Of a DNA stretch of 64,000 nt, positions 34,962 to 47,351 are shown one piece after another. Under the pieces are notes generated by a model. That model made no database searches. It worked only from the letters and a program-made list of their open reading frames with translations, and was not told the origin of the DNA. Within the stretch, counting starts at the first letter, position 1. Each line of letters begins with the position of its first letter. The stretch covers positions 5,952,001-6,016,000 of the forward strand of contig NC_039517.1 of assembly GCF_003672135.1 (NCBI RefSeq). The letters run 5' to 3'. The position numbers and the translations under genes were made by a program. The DNA is from Ooceraea biroi (Eukaryota > Arthropoda > Insecta > Hymenoptera > Formicidae).

Positions 34962-35125
34962 CTATCAATACCCACCAAGTCTCACATCGGCAACGCCACA
35001 CGCAACACCGAAATTTTGTCACGGAAATTGCGCATTGCTGCGCCGATCGTCGTCGCGGTTTGCTCGCTCACAAATTCGACAAGGTTTTACTATCACTAGA
35101 ACGCGTAATCTAAACCTCCGGATGT

Positions 35126-35453
35126 TAGGGATGGCGAATATTTGATGTAGCAAATACTCGATTCGAACGTATTTCGATTCGATCTAATTCAATTACTCGA
35201 TGCAAGGCGTGAACGAGGCCACGAGGTCACGAACGAAGATGTGGTATTCTCCCGTTCATCTTTCCTACAAAATTCGCCAGAGTTTGATATCACCTTGGAC
35301 GAAGACGTAAAACTTTTACGTGGCTCTAACAAAAAAGACGCACCTATAAAAGGTATACTGGCACAAGGCATAAAACGCGAGACACTGAACGACAGAAATG
35401 ACCGTGTGCATCCACAGTGGCTTAATAAAGCCGAACGTAATGCACAAGAGTAA
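35126..35453 (+). mobile_element. Possible hAT-type transposon end
   Basis: TAGGGATGGCGAATATTTG at 35,126 resembles the YAGGGATGG... start of many hAT-superfamily terminal inverted repeats. It is followed by a TTCGATTCGA-rich, AT-rich stretch common in such ends. The 8 bp before it (CCGGATGT) would be the target duplication, but I found no second copy and no matching right end (CCATCCCTA in the right orientation) downstream. A 100-codon ATG-less frame fills 35,151-35,453, reading for example NSPEFDITLDEDVKLLRG. It has a protein-like mix of residues but no transposase motif that I know, and the reverse strand is open too. This is a possible truncated element and the call is weak. Confidence 0.2.
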
Positions 35454-36375
35454 CAACGTGTATCTACATTAAAATATGCCACATGATCGTTTTCAATTGC
35501 CATTAAATTGCCTTGGTAATTAAAATAACTCAATGTCGTGCATTGCACGTTGATCGTACAGTGTCGTAAGTTATCCACCTTTGAGTGGTTTTCTTATTGA
35601 CTTTTCTTATTTAAAGAAAATTCGTAAATAAGAATTATAGATATTCTTACATCTTCGTCTGCAGTTTACACACAATGAACGCGATCACATGCAACAGATA
35701 TAAAATTGAAATTTCAATGAGAAATTAAGTGATATTTGTTTGGCGACGATTCTTCGAGAATGCTTTGAACCGTGAAAACTCGAAAAACAGGAAGAGAACG
35801 CGAGATGTAACCGGACAAACACGAAACTCGTCAGAGCGGAAATAAAACAAACCCTCTGGTCTTCTCCGCGAGCATCGCTTCGTAATTACCGTGCAATTAA
35901 CTACGCGACAATGAGACTACGTCTTTCGGAACGATTAATGGAATGAATTGGATCGGTGGAATGGATGCCTCGCACACCACCAAATTAGGCGGAGATAGAT
36001 TTAAGCTGAACGAGTGGAAAAAAAAGAAAAAAACATTGAAATTTAAATTTTACGCTTCGTGCTCTCGATTGTGTTTAATTATAGAAAGATTTATTTGGAA
36101 TGTAAAGTACAATTTACTAATTAATAGATTTATTCGATTTTCACGTCACTTTACATTACGTCGAACGTTGACGTACGTGGACAAGCACGACTACTGGCTG
36201 ACCACATTACGTGATGACTACTGCGAGATTGTAATGACTACTCTCTGGTCGTGTTCGGCCACGAGAATAACCATGTATTGTAATAGTTGGCGGACTAGGG
36301 CAAAATACCAATGACATTGCACATGTTCACGCGCCAAAGAATAATGCAATTGTATATTAATATATTATTAATACA

Positions 36376-36394
36376 TACACACGCGCGCGCGCAC
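36376..36394. repeat. (CA)n(CG)n alternating tract
   Basis: Alternating purine-pyrimidine ACACACGCGCGCGCGCAC-type sequence, Z-DNA-prone, immediately after an AT-rich stretch. Confidence 0.9.
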
Positions 36395-38379
36395 ATTCAT
36401 CTACACAAACTTGTTGTAACATAATTATAATGTTATCATCCTTAATGAATTCGGTATCGGATCGATTATGTTGGCATACATCTTCAGACGATGAGAAGAA
36501 TGGTGTATGTCTCGCACGATAAGTGAGATGTATCAAGTTATAACTCAGTCCCGGTGGGAAATAAAGCGGCATACTCTTTGCGATCGAGAATCGGAGAAGA
36601 GACAAAAGAAATAAGAAAGATACAATGCAAAAAGGCAGAAAATTCAGAACGAAAATAAAACAGTCCGTACTGACTTTATCTGTATCGCATGCGAATTTGA
36701 ATGAAGCATCATTCACCCGCGATGTAAAGCCGTGGCAACGCTGTCTAGGTGTCGAATTAATAGCGCAGCAGGAGTTTATGCGCGCAGTACCGTGGAACCA
36801 CAGGCGAGAGATTTTGCACCAGTTTTGATACCCGGTTCCGGTTCACGGAGCCTTATACCGCCACCGTCTGCCAGAGTGTCTCGCATGCAGCTCGTAATTG
36901 TCGCGCACCGTTAAATGCGCTCTCCTCCGCAAACTTGTGAGTCGCACACAAGTTCATCGGTTGCGGGTTATTATAATAACTTTTCCTTACGAAACCGCGC
37001 TCTCTTCGAAGGAAGAAAATTCCAAATTTCAAGCAGATGATTTCTCGTTAGCGTAGCGGCGGCATTATCAATCGTTAAAGTGGCAAATATAATGCAATAC
37101 ATTCGAGAGAAAAAAAGAGGCTCAAAAAAGGAACAACTTTCCGAAGAAATCTCTTCGGAAATCGTGAGCGAGACGCGACATTAATTAAGTTTTAATAAAT
37201 GCGCGTGTCGTGCATTTCCGCGTGAATGCTACAGTAACGTTAACGCCGCGGGCGACACGTTGATCACCGGTACAAAGTAAAATAATTAGCGGCGTTGTTT
37301 AGAACGGTGCATCAACGGAGGTGCGATAGTCGAAGCCTCGTCTCGATGAGGAAGACCATTTTCACCACGACATCGCGGAAACAACGACAATTACGTTATA
37401 CTATGCTCGGCCGCGTTAACTGGTAATTCTCAAACATCCCGACAGACGTGCCGATGTACAATCGTGCGCCGCTGCCTAATTTAATCACTCGATTACGATA
37501 GTAATCACCGTACATCGCGCGCTCGCGGTGACCACGTTACTGCGTCACCGTTGCTACCATCGTTGCTGCCGGAATGCGCGGAGTGGTTCAACCGAGGCGA
37601 CGCAAACGTCCATGATTTACAGGCGGAGGATGCACCGACTCGCATAACGCGAGCGAGTAAAGCACAATGATCCGCATTAGGCAATGATACCACGCGAGAT
37701 CGGAGGAATTACGGGTCTACTGTAAAACGGACAAATCACCACCGTCGCCGATTGCGAGAGCGCAGCCGTTTTGGCGCCTGAAACCGCTTGTCTAGGGATC
37801 GTCCTAGCGTCACGTTGAATCATGTTCAAAGCTACGTCGCGGTTTAATCGAATCAGCGATGGTCTCGCCATATTTCAAGTCGAGGCAATTATTTACGGCT
37901 GTGTGAATATTAGTAGTGGTAGTAGGGACGCTAGGCTGAACTCCGCCGGACGATTTTTCATCCATCTCACGACGAGCGACGATGCTCCTCCAACGGAGGA
38001 ATCGACGATTCGCCGTCGAGTTTGCGCCAATCTCGTATATTTCCGTACTTTGCGCGAGGAACGACCGCTCCTCGAATGGCAAACCATATCTTACGCGGCG
38101 CGCGGCAAAAAAGCTTGGGCACTCGGTTTATCGGTGCTACTGGGGGTAAACGGGTCGAGCTCTGTGCGCGATATGTACAGAAATAATTTTGCGGTCGCGC
38201 CCCTTGACACACCCATGCTTTATCGTAAGTATCCGCGACCCGCACAATCAGGAGAGTGTGTGACGGAGGCAGGAAATGCTCGCAGATATAAACGAGAATA
38301 GGGACGCGCGGGTGTACAAAGTGGACTGAGGCGAGTGAATACGAGAAAGAGGAGCAAGAGGAAAAGGAGATCGCGCCAT

Positions 38380-38395
38380 CGCGCGCGCGCGCGCG
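38380..38395. repeat. (CG)8 tract
   Basis: Sixteen bases of uninterrupted CG dinucleotides continuing into TG. It keeps full CpG density, consistent with little germline methylation and CpG loss in this DNA. Confidence 0.92.
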
Positions 38396-40669
38396 TGAAA
38401 AAAGGAGGAACACGGTGGAATTTTCCGTAGGTTGAGCGCGACGTATCACGAGGTAGTAAATTTCGCGCCGACTTTTCCCAGGGAAATTATAATTTTCCCT
38501 CTCGTAAAGAGCGACTCCGTGACGCTAATGCGAGCGTACATTAGTCGAGAAAAATAGCCCGAGCTGCGGAGACGAGGGAATTTGTATGAAGGCGAGACCG
38601 CCTTCGCCGCGCGGGTTAATCGCCGGGAAAATGGCGACAATGGGCACTGCGGCGCGTACTAAGAATCAACGGCTCGACGATGACGAACCAAGTTTGTTCC
38701 GGAGAACTCGCACAGAGATATCTTGTGGTCGCGCGCTCCTCTTCATTTAGCTTGCGACGATCTAGCTGCTCTCTCATCGCGGCACTTTCTACGACGAGGT
38801 CGCATTTTCGCGAAACAGCGCGATGATACTTTATTATGCCCGACCAAAAATAGAAATCCGCTCCAAGTGATTGACACGAAGAGTACGGGGAAGGGAGATG
38901 GAGAAAGAGATAAAGTCGGAGTGCAACAAGATGAATGAAAGTGTAGCATCGATCGCGAGAAAGATTCGTCAAGCGATATTATTTTTAGTATTTAGTATTT
39001 TGTTTTAGTAAAGTACAATGAAACGTCGCACGTGCAGTTGCGTTGTACAATTATTATGTAATTCAGTTGCATGTAACTCGCATTTGTAATCCTAAATATT
39101 CTTTTTTCATCTTTATATAGAAATAATCCGTGTACGAACACCATCAAGTGCAATCTGCCCTGAGCACATTGTCGTAAACCGAGATCGCCGAGGGTACTTT
39201 TGAAATGGGAGCAACGAGAGTAGACAGTGTATACTTTTCTCGTAAAACCGTATGACTTGCAAAAGTCACCACGGATGAGTTAAGCCAATTTGACTTAAGA
39301 AGGTACGCGCCTTTTGCAACGGAACGCATGATCCACTCGAGCCTTGAGTCTCTTTTATGGGATCACCACGGCGGTTGGCATTTCAGTCAGTCTAAGTCTG
39401 CTTCGAGTGACCACGGACTCTCATACGTACTTGCATTTACCTCAGTAAACGAACTCGCGAGTCCATTTGTTCGATCGACGAGGACGCTGATCCACTTGGA
39501 CTTTGAATCTCGTTTCTTTACATTACCGCGCAATGAAACTCTCATGCCGATGAGATTGCACGAAAGTATTACTTCTCTTAGGAATAAAGATGGAAGAACT
39601 TGTGGATGAGACGAAGAAATCACATCGTTTATCGCGGTAACGTGAGGATCATTAATCGAACGAGCTGCAATGCACGCGCGCGCGATACCACGTGCTCTAT
39701 GCGGGAAATCAAGAGTCGAATCGTCCAGGACCGTGTGTCGGCGGAGATGAGAAATGTTCCGCGAAGATAACCTCGGACTAATCTACGGTGTTACTACTTC
39801 CGAAGCTGCCGGTGAATCCATCCGTTACACTCGTGGCACGCACGGTGATGGCATAACACGCACGCGGAATGACAAATGTAAATGTTAGAACGGAGGCTGT
39901 GTGCGATGGCGTTTTATTATTTTGGTAACAGAACCACCTCTCACGAGGGACGCTCTAATTCATCGACGTAATTTGTAAGAAGATTTGCATCGAGAACGGC
40001 CATTCAAAGCGGGCCACAAGAAAAAAAGAAAAACGTAATCGCGTATATACAACTGCTCTTATCGTTGCCGTACGTCACGATACACGCTACGAAAGGACGG
40101 CAAAAAGAGGCCGTTATTGAACGAGCGCCCTTTTCCATCTTGGACATTGAATGGATTTTTGGAGACACCACGTTACATCCACGTTGACTTGTTATCTCTT
40201 CCGTCCCGGCGACCCTGATGCGAGAGGTTTCGAGTGAACGTCGCAAAAACTACCGTCCCCAGGAACACATCAGGAATCTATCAGCATCGACGAGGGACAG
40301 CTGACTTTTTGTGCGACCTCCACCTCGTGTATTCGACCTTCGTGGAATTGCGACGGGGATCTCCCTTAGGACGGAAATTCCTGCCCGTTCTCGATCATCG
40401 ACGATGTAATCGGGACTAACCGTCTCTCTCTGCTGAATGAACGAACGACATTTAACGACGTTGCTGTGATCGCTATCCGCAATAACGACCATATGTCACG
40501 CGCGTCTATGATGATAATTCAAATTACGCGGTTACATTTTTATTTCAAGTTCAGAGTATTAATAATTGCCAGGTTGTCGCGTTAATTATTGCACGCGCAG
40601 TTAGTAGACTCTGTCGTTCATTTGAGACTTTGAGTTTATCAGGTTTGTCAGCTATCGAATTTCATCCCC

Positions 40670-40687
40670 ATAGCCCTGCAGGGCTAT
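40670..40687. repeat. 18-bp perfect palindrome
   Basis: ATAGCCCTG is followed directly by CAGGGCTAT. The next bases repeat part of the arm (GGGCTATTAAA then GGGCTGTTAAA), so the spot combines a palindrome with a short direct repeat. Confidence 0.9.
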
Positions 40688-43059
40688 TAAAGGGCTGTTA
40701 AAGGAAGAGAAGAATTTTCATTATTAACGCGAATTCTTTGGATGGACTATGGCGATAGGCTCTTCTATTGCAGTACATCTTGTTCTCTTCGTTCTCCGTT
40801 TTTGGTCAGTACCGTACCGTTCGCACGTTTGGCGGTCCATGGGGCGAGTTAATTAAATCGTTCGTACCTTTAATAGACTAAAAGTGACCGGGGAACGATA
40901 GAGGGGGAACGGTATTGCTTGCGACTTGCGGGACAAATTTTGGCTAATCCTCCGGCAGTCTGGACATAACCCGGACGGAATCGTCGAGTGAGCCATGAAT
41001 TCCGAAAGAGGAGTTTGCAGGAGAGAAAACTTTCGTAGCTCGTAGGAATGCCATTTAATCGATTCAACGCGCCCTCCGAGTTCTTCAGACCGTCCCGCTT
41101 CCGCCGCCGCTCATCCCATCATGTGGAATTCACACTGTAGGAAGTTGGTTCGGATCGAGAAAAGTGTTCCAGATAGGACGCGCTGAGGGAAACGCCCGCG
41201 TTGCCGTTCCAAGTTTGACGCGGCAATCGTCGCTTCGGAATGACGAGATTCCGTTCGAATGGAAGAGCAGCGTCGGTCGATTCCTGTGGAAGCGACGGTA
41301 TAATCGACGGGGCCATTTCCAATGCGCTTCTCCGTCTTGCCCTCTCCGTCAACGTTAGGGTTTTATCCGGCGACGATTCCGCGACGCGCTAATGGATTTA
41401 AGCGGCAAGCAATAACTGCGTTTGTCGCGGTGCGACGCAGCTGTACTCGACGAGAATACCTTCTCCTCGATGTTACAACCGCGTAATTCCATCTTTATTT
41501 CTGCGCTTCTTTTTTATTATTATTTTTATTATTATCCGATCCCGGAAATAAAATTCTCCGCGCGAGAAAAATCGGTCGGTCGGTCGTTAATCCTGCGCTG
41601 AAATCTTTATCGCGTGGAAACGTATTTCCTTGCCCGTAATACGAACGAATCGTTAGGACGAGTTGCGAGACGAGATCCACCGCTCCGCGAGCACAGAGAT
41701 GGACGGGAGCAATTATACTCTGATGACTTTGTATATCATCCGACGCGACGCAAGAAACCAACGGTGAAACCTCACCGAATCACCTCGAACAGATCGCAAC
41801 TTTTCAGATCGAAGCTCCGCGAGTCGGACGGGGATGAGGTTTGCGAGGGATGTACAGAAGGAACGAAGGGACAACGTGGAGGTTCGTAAGAAACGCCCGG
41901 CAAAAGAGAGAGGATCAATCGGGCGCAAGCACTTTCCAATAGTTCTCCATCATACGAGGCGGATCGTTCGGTCTCGAAGTAAAATATTAGGTTTATTCTG
42001 GGAGTGCGGATAGTTAGAGCACAAGTTAAACAATGGAGCACAAAGTGCCGCGGAGTTTCCGAGTTTCCGCGCGAAATTGACGGGAGCGGAGGGTGGATGA
42101 GCACTCGATTCCCGCGAAGAAGGAGAAACCTTAAGGGGATGGATGCGAGATGTATGCGAGCGAGAGACGGCAGAATAGTTATAGCCCGCCGCGCGGTCCA
42201 CTCCACAATAGATTTCACTTCCTCGAGCGCGCAGAGGCCGAAGCGCTGTTCGACATTACATGTAACGCGATGAGAAGACCCCTTTAGAATCTCCCATGTC
42301 CGACCCGAACCTAAGTAATTAACCGGCCAACAAAGTGCGCCGCGCTCAAGCGAAGGTTGGACGGACAGGAAAGTTAGTTTAGCCTCGGTTTAATATCATG
42401 CGGACGCTCGTCAAAGTTCAGCCGCTCTCGTCCCAAGAAACAGACGTCGCTGTTACGCCGTAAACAAGACGAGCCACTAATCATCAATAGCTCATTCCCA
42501 TTCAGGAATCAGGATCACGAGCAGCCTCGCGAGATTATTCGTGCGTTGCATTTCCTTCAGTCTCTGATCCTTCAATTCTACGCTAGTTGATCTTGACGGT
42601 TCTCTTCAACGTGTACGCGCCCATGGTCTGCATACGCTTCGTTCGCAACTTTACATCGTTTACGCTGTACATTATCCCTCTTAGCTCTTAGTATAAGAGT
42701 AATTCAATTATCTGTTTCGAAAAGTCATCACAATAAATCTGACAATCATGACAATCGGGTGACACTTATACGATACAATACCTCATTTGTCGCATCTTGA
42801 CACGATGACGGACAAATGGATAAATAATGTTGGCATTTTACACAAGCGGTTTATGGCTGTAGTTACTACTGGGTTTGTTTTACCTTTCCACAATGTATTC
42901 AACACTGGAACATTGATCACTCTCGATGGAATTGGATAGTAGAACCGCGATTCTGTCCAAGTATATTTTGGAATTTGTTCTGCGCATCGACGGAATTAAA
43001 ATTAGTAATTTTTATGGCGATTAGCCTGCCGCGGATATATTGAAACAAATATGTAGTTC
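40688..43059. other. Gene-free stretch
   Basis: CpG-rich to about 42,400 with overlapping frames on both strands (for example 41772-42218 reverse and 42004-42273 forward), none with a motif. AT content rises after 42,600. Confidence 0.6.
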
Positions 43060-43145
43060 TTGGATTACACACGTGAGAATTATAATCCAACAATTATATA
43101 TTCGATTCAATATATAACTTGTTGAAACAAGTATATATTTTGTTG
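43060..43145. repeat. Cluster of AT-rich hairpins
   Basis: The main hairpin is 43,088-43,124: CAACAA plus TTATATATT pairs with AATATATAA plus TTGTTG around a 6-nt loop, a 15-bp stem with one bulged C. TTGGATTA (43,060) and TAATCCAA (43,083) form an overlapping alternative stem, and ACTTGTTGAAACAAGT follows at 43,117. These nested arms suggest a decayed foldback repeat, though no boundary duplication is visible. Confidence 0.8.
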
Positions 43146-44199
43146 GCACCCCGTGACAAGACATTTCGTTGGATCAATTACATTTTTTTCAGTGCACAAC
43201 GTGAATTCTACATCGCGTAAAGAAATTAATTCGTCTGATGAAAGATATCGCGCAAATATGGACAATGTCATGAGGTATCTTGCGCGATACGTCACGAGCG
43301 TACCGCAAGGGAAGAAGAATAAAGGAAACGACCATAATCGACGTGGGCTTTTATAGTCGATGCAGTCTCGTTTACTGCCGTTGGTGTCGTAAATAGCAGT
43401 ATCGAAAGAGTTACAGATAGCTCGCGGTCAATAAAGCTATCGCACTTACGTCACTCCACTTCGCGAAAAGTCGAAGGAAATCAGGATTCTCACAGCTTTT
43501 TTACGGCCTGATCTTTAAAGTCCTTATTACATATTATTTCTGCGACGAGTGATTAATGTATCAACTCTTATACATGTGATGATTCGCCGACAAATTTGTC
43601 ACACGTGGAAATAAGACACGAGGAGATAATCTTAAACAGAATTTGTCGACGGTTATGAATAGATATAGACATAAAAATGTTATAATATGCATAAAGTCAT
43701 CCTTGATTGAAAATGTTAAACACGCGCGCGTATTTTAATAAATTACAACCATACATCAATGAAAGGGATAATTTCGACGAGTTTGAATGTACCAACACAA
43801 ACACGTGAAAATCGCACAATTTCATTTTATGGACTAAATCAACAAGTCAAATTGTGTACGTAAAAATCGACAATCGAACGGACGTTTAGCTTTCCCCACT
43901 GGGGGTGTACGTGTCAATCGCCAGTGCCCATCCTTTTTTTATCAATAATATTTTTACCATGGCGGAGAGAAACGTGATTTCACGCGGGTCGTGACAGCAT
44001 AGGCTTTACTAACCGGCTTCGAGCAATCCGCAGAGCGGATTATTTTTTATCATGGTGAAGAAAACGCTCGATCGAGGAAAAACGTAGCATCGAAAACGCG
44101 AGATAAAGGTACATCATAGTTGATCCACGTTTCGTCAAGCGTGCAAATACTGCTATATTTTTGCAGCATATGAAACATTTTCTTATTATACATATTATA
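43146..44199. other. AT-rich gene-free stretch
   Basis: A 10-bp inverted repeat TATCGCGCAA (43,246) and TTGCGCGATA (43,280) encloses a 24-nt loop within a 67-codon frame that has no motif. The remainder is low-complexity AT-rich DNA. Confidence 0.6.
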
Positions 44200-44383
44200 C
44201 ATTAAGCGGATTCTACAATGAGAATTTAAGATATAAAACTTAAGCTTTAAATCATAATAAATTGACCAATCACAGGCGATTTCTTTTTTAACATTCGACT
44301 GTGAGTAATAAATTTCTTACAGCTTAGAGCTTCAGGCTTAAATTGTGTGCCTTAAATTCTCATCTGTAGGACTCGCTTTAGTG
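44200..44383. mobile_element. MITE-like inverted-repeat element
   Basis: About 184 bp whose ends are long imperfect inverted repeats. The left arm (44,200-44,252) and the reverse complement of the right arm (44,383 back to about 44,330) share an exact ATGAGAATTTAAG core. They agree at most other positions over about 50 bp, and many mismatches are transitions, as expected of an old copy. The right end reads CACTAAAGCGAG on the reverse strand. The middle carries no coding frame. Such short non-autonomous elements are moved by transposases encoded elsewhere. I found no clear target-site duplication (ATA left, CCA right), so the superfamily is undecided and the exact ends may be off by a few bases. 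Confidence 0.65.
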
Positions 44384-45550
44384 CCAACTGCGCAACAGAT
44401 TGTGAATGTAGTTACCCTAATCAAATATTATAATACTTTAATACGTAACCGCAATTTTCTCATTACTATTGTAGATATCCGCTCTGATTCTTGACGCACT
44501 TATGTCAGAACGAAACGTAATATCGCTGCTCCTCAGAGAGACTTTGAGGATGAGCGTGAAAGTCAACCGGTCTCCTTTAAATGAACTCGTCTCGCTGCTA
44601 ATCGTTAGAAACGCAGCTTCGGGGGAAGCTTTAATTCAAGTACAAGTGACACACATGAAACTGACAGAGTGTCGGGTATACCCGGTAAAGTTTTCAAACG
44701 CTTTGTGCGTGAGACAGCTCGCTATCAAAGCCGTGTGGTACCCTTATCTCTGCGTACCGACCGCAGAGTCTGAAAGAGCGCGCGAGCGGATGAATAGCGC
44801 CACGATGTTTTGGTGGCCCTTCGAAGGGACGAAGGGTGTCGCTCGGTGGCATCATATTTGCCTCGGTGACGTTACGAGCTTTGCCGTAAAGCTTCACTGC
44901 AAAAACTGCGCTGCGGGATCTGAATACGCCGTGAAATTAACAGCTGGCGGGAAGTTTCGCACGGATTCGTCAAGTCTCGGTCCCGTATCCTTAAAGTCCG
45001 GCTCGCAATTAAGCATCGCGTAATTAAAATCACGACGTTCGGCGTCAGAGAGTGTCCTGGATGTCGCCGACATCAGAGAGTGCATCGAGTTAATTAACTC
45101 TAAACTTCTCTGCGTTTTCTGAACGTTCTCCGAGCGTTCACCGCGTGTTATCCGCGGGTTAAAGTCGATCAATAGATGACAGATAGAGAATCAACGGGGA
45201 GAAGCGCGTCTCCCATTCGTCCCGAGTTGAGCAGTTCGTAGGCGGTCGAGCGAAATGTTAGGGTGTCGATAATGACGTTAGCAGATCGCGGAATTGCCGT
45301 CAATCAGAGAACTGTAATGATATTAATGCGGAGAGACCCACCTTCTTCAACGTTTTGTTTCTTTTTCAATGTTCAGCTTTCAATTTTCATGAGTGAAAGT
45401 TACATCGTCGCGCCGGGCTCGTTAAGTCCGGGAGAAAAAAGGCTCAAGACGTCTATAATAATGTTATCGATCAAACAGAACGGGAAAGACGCGTGAGAGA
45501 TCGCGCGGCTGCTCGAAAAAAAGATCTGGTGCCTGGTACAGCTGGTTAAA

Positions 45551-45564
45551 TGTACAATTGTACA
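45551..45564. repeat. 14-bp perfect palindrome
   Basis: TGTACAATTGTACA, self-complementary, in otherwise mixed sequence. Possibly chance. Confidence 0.85.
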
Positions 45565-47339
45565 ATCATTCCTGGAAAATCACAACCCCACTCTTGCTGA
45601 TGGTTTTTGCAACGTGCGGTTAATGAAGGGGTGTCGAGCGCGGCACGGATAATCGTCCGCCAATCAGTCAAGTCGTAGAATCTTCCGGAGCAGCGATCAA
45701 GTGTACCCTATTGAGAATTGGAAACGCGGCACGAGCACGCTTTTGGTGCTTTTACGTGTCGATAAAAGAACAATTTACAGAAAATTTATAATTTGTCGAG
45801 CGTCTTTGACTTGTTGAATCATTATCGGACTTGTTATTTTAACGAGGCGCGATGCTTTAATATTATTCCAACGGAACGAGAAAGTAACGAGATGCCACGT
45901 AATGGCAGAATTGCGCGCACGCTGCAGCGTGCAGGGATCCGAGGACGAGAGAATCGAGGATTTGGAAACCAATAAATCCGACCCATCGATGGGTTGGGTC
46001 GGCCGCGTCCGCGAAAAATATTTTATTTTTGCGCGGAAACCCGCCGGCGTTCCGGTATTTTTCGGCGCGTGATCGTAAACAACTTTCATGGCGCGAATTG
46101 GCGTGCTCATCGAAATTGTATGCCGATGACACGCGAGTAGATCGCGAGAAACAAATGTTCATTTATTATCGTCTATCGGCGCACTATTGTTTGCGTGTGT
46201 CGCAATTTATTTTCTCAATGTCGTTTCTCGTATTCGTTCACTTGAATTCTTTTTGGTGATTTGCGCGATTATACGCACAAATGGAATACTTGTGCAATTG
46301 TTGGAAGCAGTAAATTGGACACATTGAACACATGATAAAGCGCGAAATAAATACATCTTATTGTTAGTTATTTTTCTTCAGACTCTCATAATGTAACGAC
46401 GTCATTGTTGGCTGCTAGTGTAATAACTTGCTCAAAGAGTACTCGACGAGAAGCGTATCTGATCCCCCGAGGAGGGCATCATTCATTTACGAATGTAACG
46501 AATCATGTTGTAAAATTGAAAACAATACCGGAATAAATCAAGCAAATTCCTCGAAATTGGAGAAGACTGCATTGCTTTGTCGTAGAACTCCGCTGACACA
46601 ACGTTTCTAATGGTACGGTTCTAACGGTTGCGTTTAAAGACGTTTAAGACGTGGAGATTTGAAAGCGTTTTGCTGACATATAATCGATAATCCCGTCGAC
46701 GAGACCGTTGTTAAAGCGAAACAATGTCCACGTTCGGATTACGTTCAATTCATTTGTCACGCGCTTTCGAGAGTGGCTAATCGGCTAGGAGAGCTAACAG
46801 TAAGAAGAGAATCGAGACCAGCGGAAAAAAAGAGACATTGCCGAGAAATTAACTTCCATTGCTTAGTTAAACATCGGTATTATCGCAAAATACCATGTCT
46901 TTTCTTTCTTCTACTTTCGTTTTGTTTTTCTTAAGAAATTGTTCGCTAAAATAATATCACGTTCTAGCGTTTAGATAGATCTCAGTTTCGGCCCAGATCG
47001 AAAACCGAGACGCTTGCTACGGGCTAACGACATCATCACCGCCTTTCTTATCCGCCGACTTGTCACGACTTATTCCTTCTGTCAGAAAAAGTCGGAAAAA
47101 GTCAATATCAATTACGGAAGAGTACAAGAGAAAGAAGAACCAATTCCCTCTCTCACCCTCTTTTTCTTCCTATTGGCCTCTGGAGTCAAAGAAGCCGGTA
47201 CAAGGTTCTTAATTATAAATCCGGACAAAACATCGTGGTTCCACGGTTTCTCGTAGCTCGACGTAGCGATATTGCATCTCGCGTAAATACTTAATAACGA
47301 CTCTACCGACGGCCGTTCGGAGGGACGTTGCAGCTGAAA

Positions 47340-47351
47340 GTGCAGGTGAGT
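47340..47351 (+). promoter_or_regulatory. Consensus splice donor motif
   Basis: GTGCAG then GTGAGT matches the full exon-intron consensus on the plus strand. No upstream acceptor with an open frame was found, so if real it could end a first or untranslated exon. Confidence 0.12.

Larger units (their letters stand above)
35454..40669. other. Gene-free stretch with CG tracts
   Basis: AT-rich to about 36,500 and CpG-rich beyond. Alternating (CA)(CG) and (CG) tracts are described separately. A 10-bp inverted repeat, AATGTAAAGT (36,099) and ACTTTACATT (36,148), flanks a 39-nt loop. Frames such as 37822-38301 (159 codons) and reverse 37967-38449 overlap each other and lack motifs. No gene is seen. 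Confidence 0.55.

Noticed and set aside
36096..36107. TGGAATGTAAAG, identical to the first 12 bases of microRNA miR-1
   Set aside because: The remaining bases differ, and the only pairing is a 10-bp stem with a 39-nt loop. The match is on the 5' arm, while miR-1 is on the 3' arm of its precursor.
37822..38449. Overlapping 159- and 160-codon frames on opposite strands
   Set aside because: Antiparallel open frames of equal length indicate low stop density rather than coding.
38450..38458. GAGGTAGTA, as in let-7
   Set aside because: Only nine bases match and no precursor hairpin surrounds them.
44502..45023. 173-codon frame with CKNCAAG, suggesting a zinc knuckle
   Set aside because: The cysteine pattern is not completed by further Cys or His at finger spacing, and reverse frames overlap.
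46029..46259. YADD in a 76-codon frame, the reverse-transcriptase active-site motif
   Set aside because: None of the flanking reverse-transcriptase motifs are present. A four-residue match is expected by chance.
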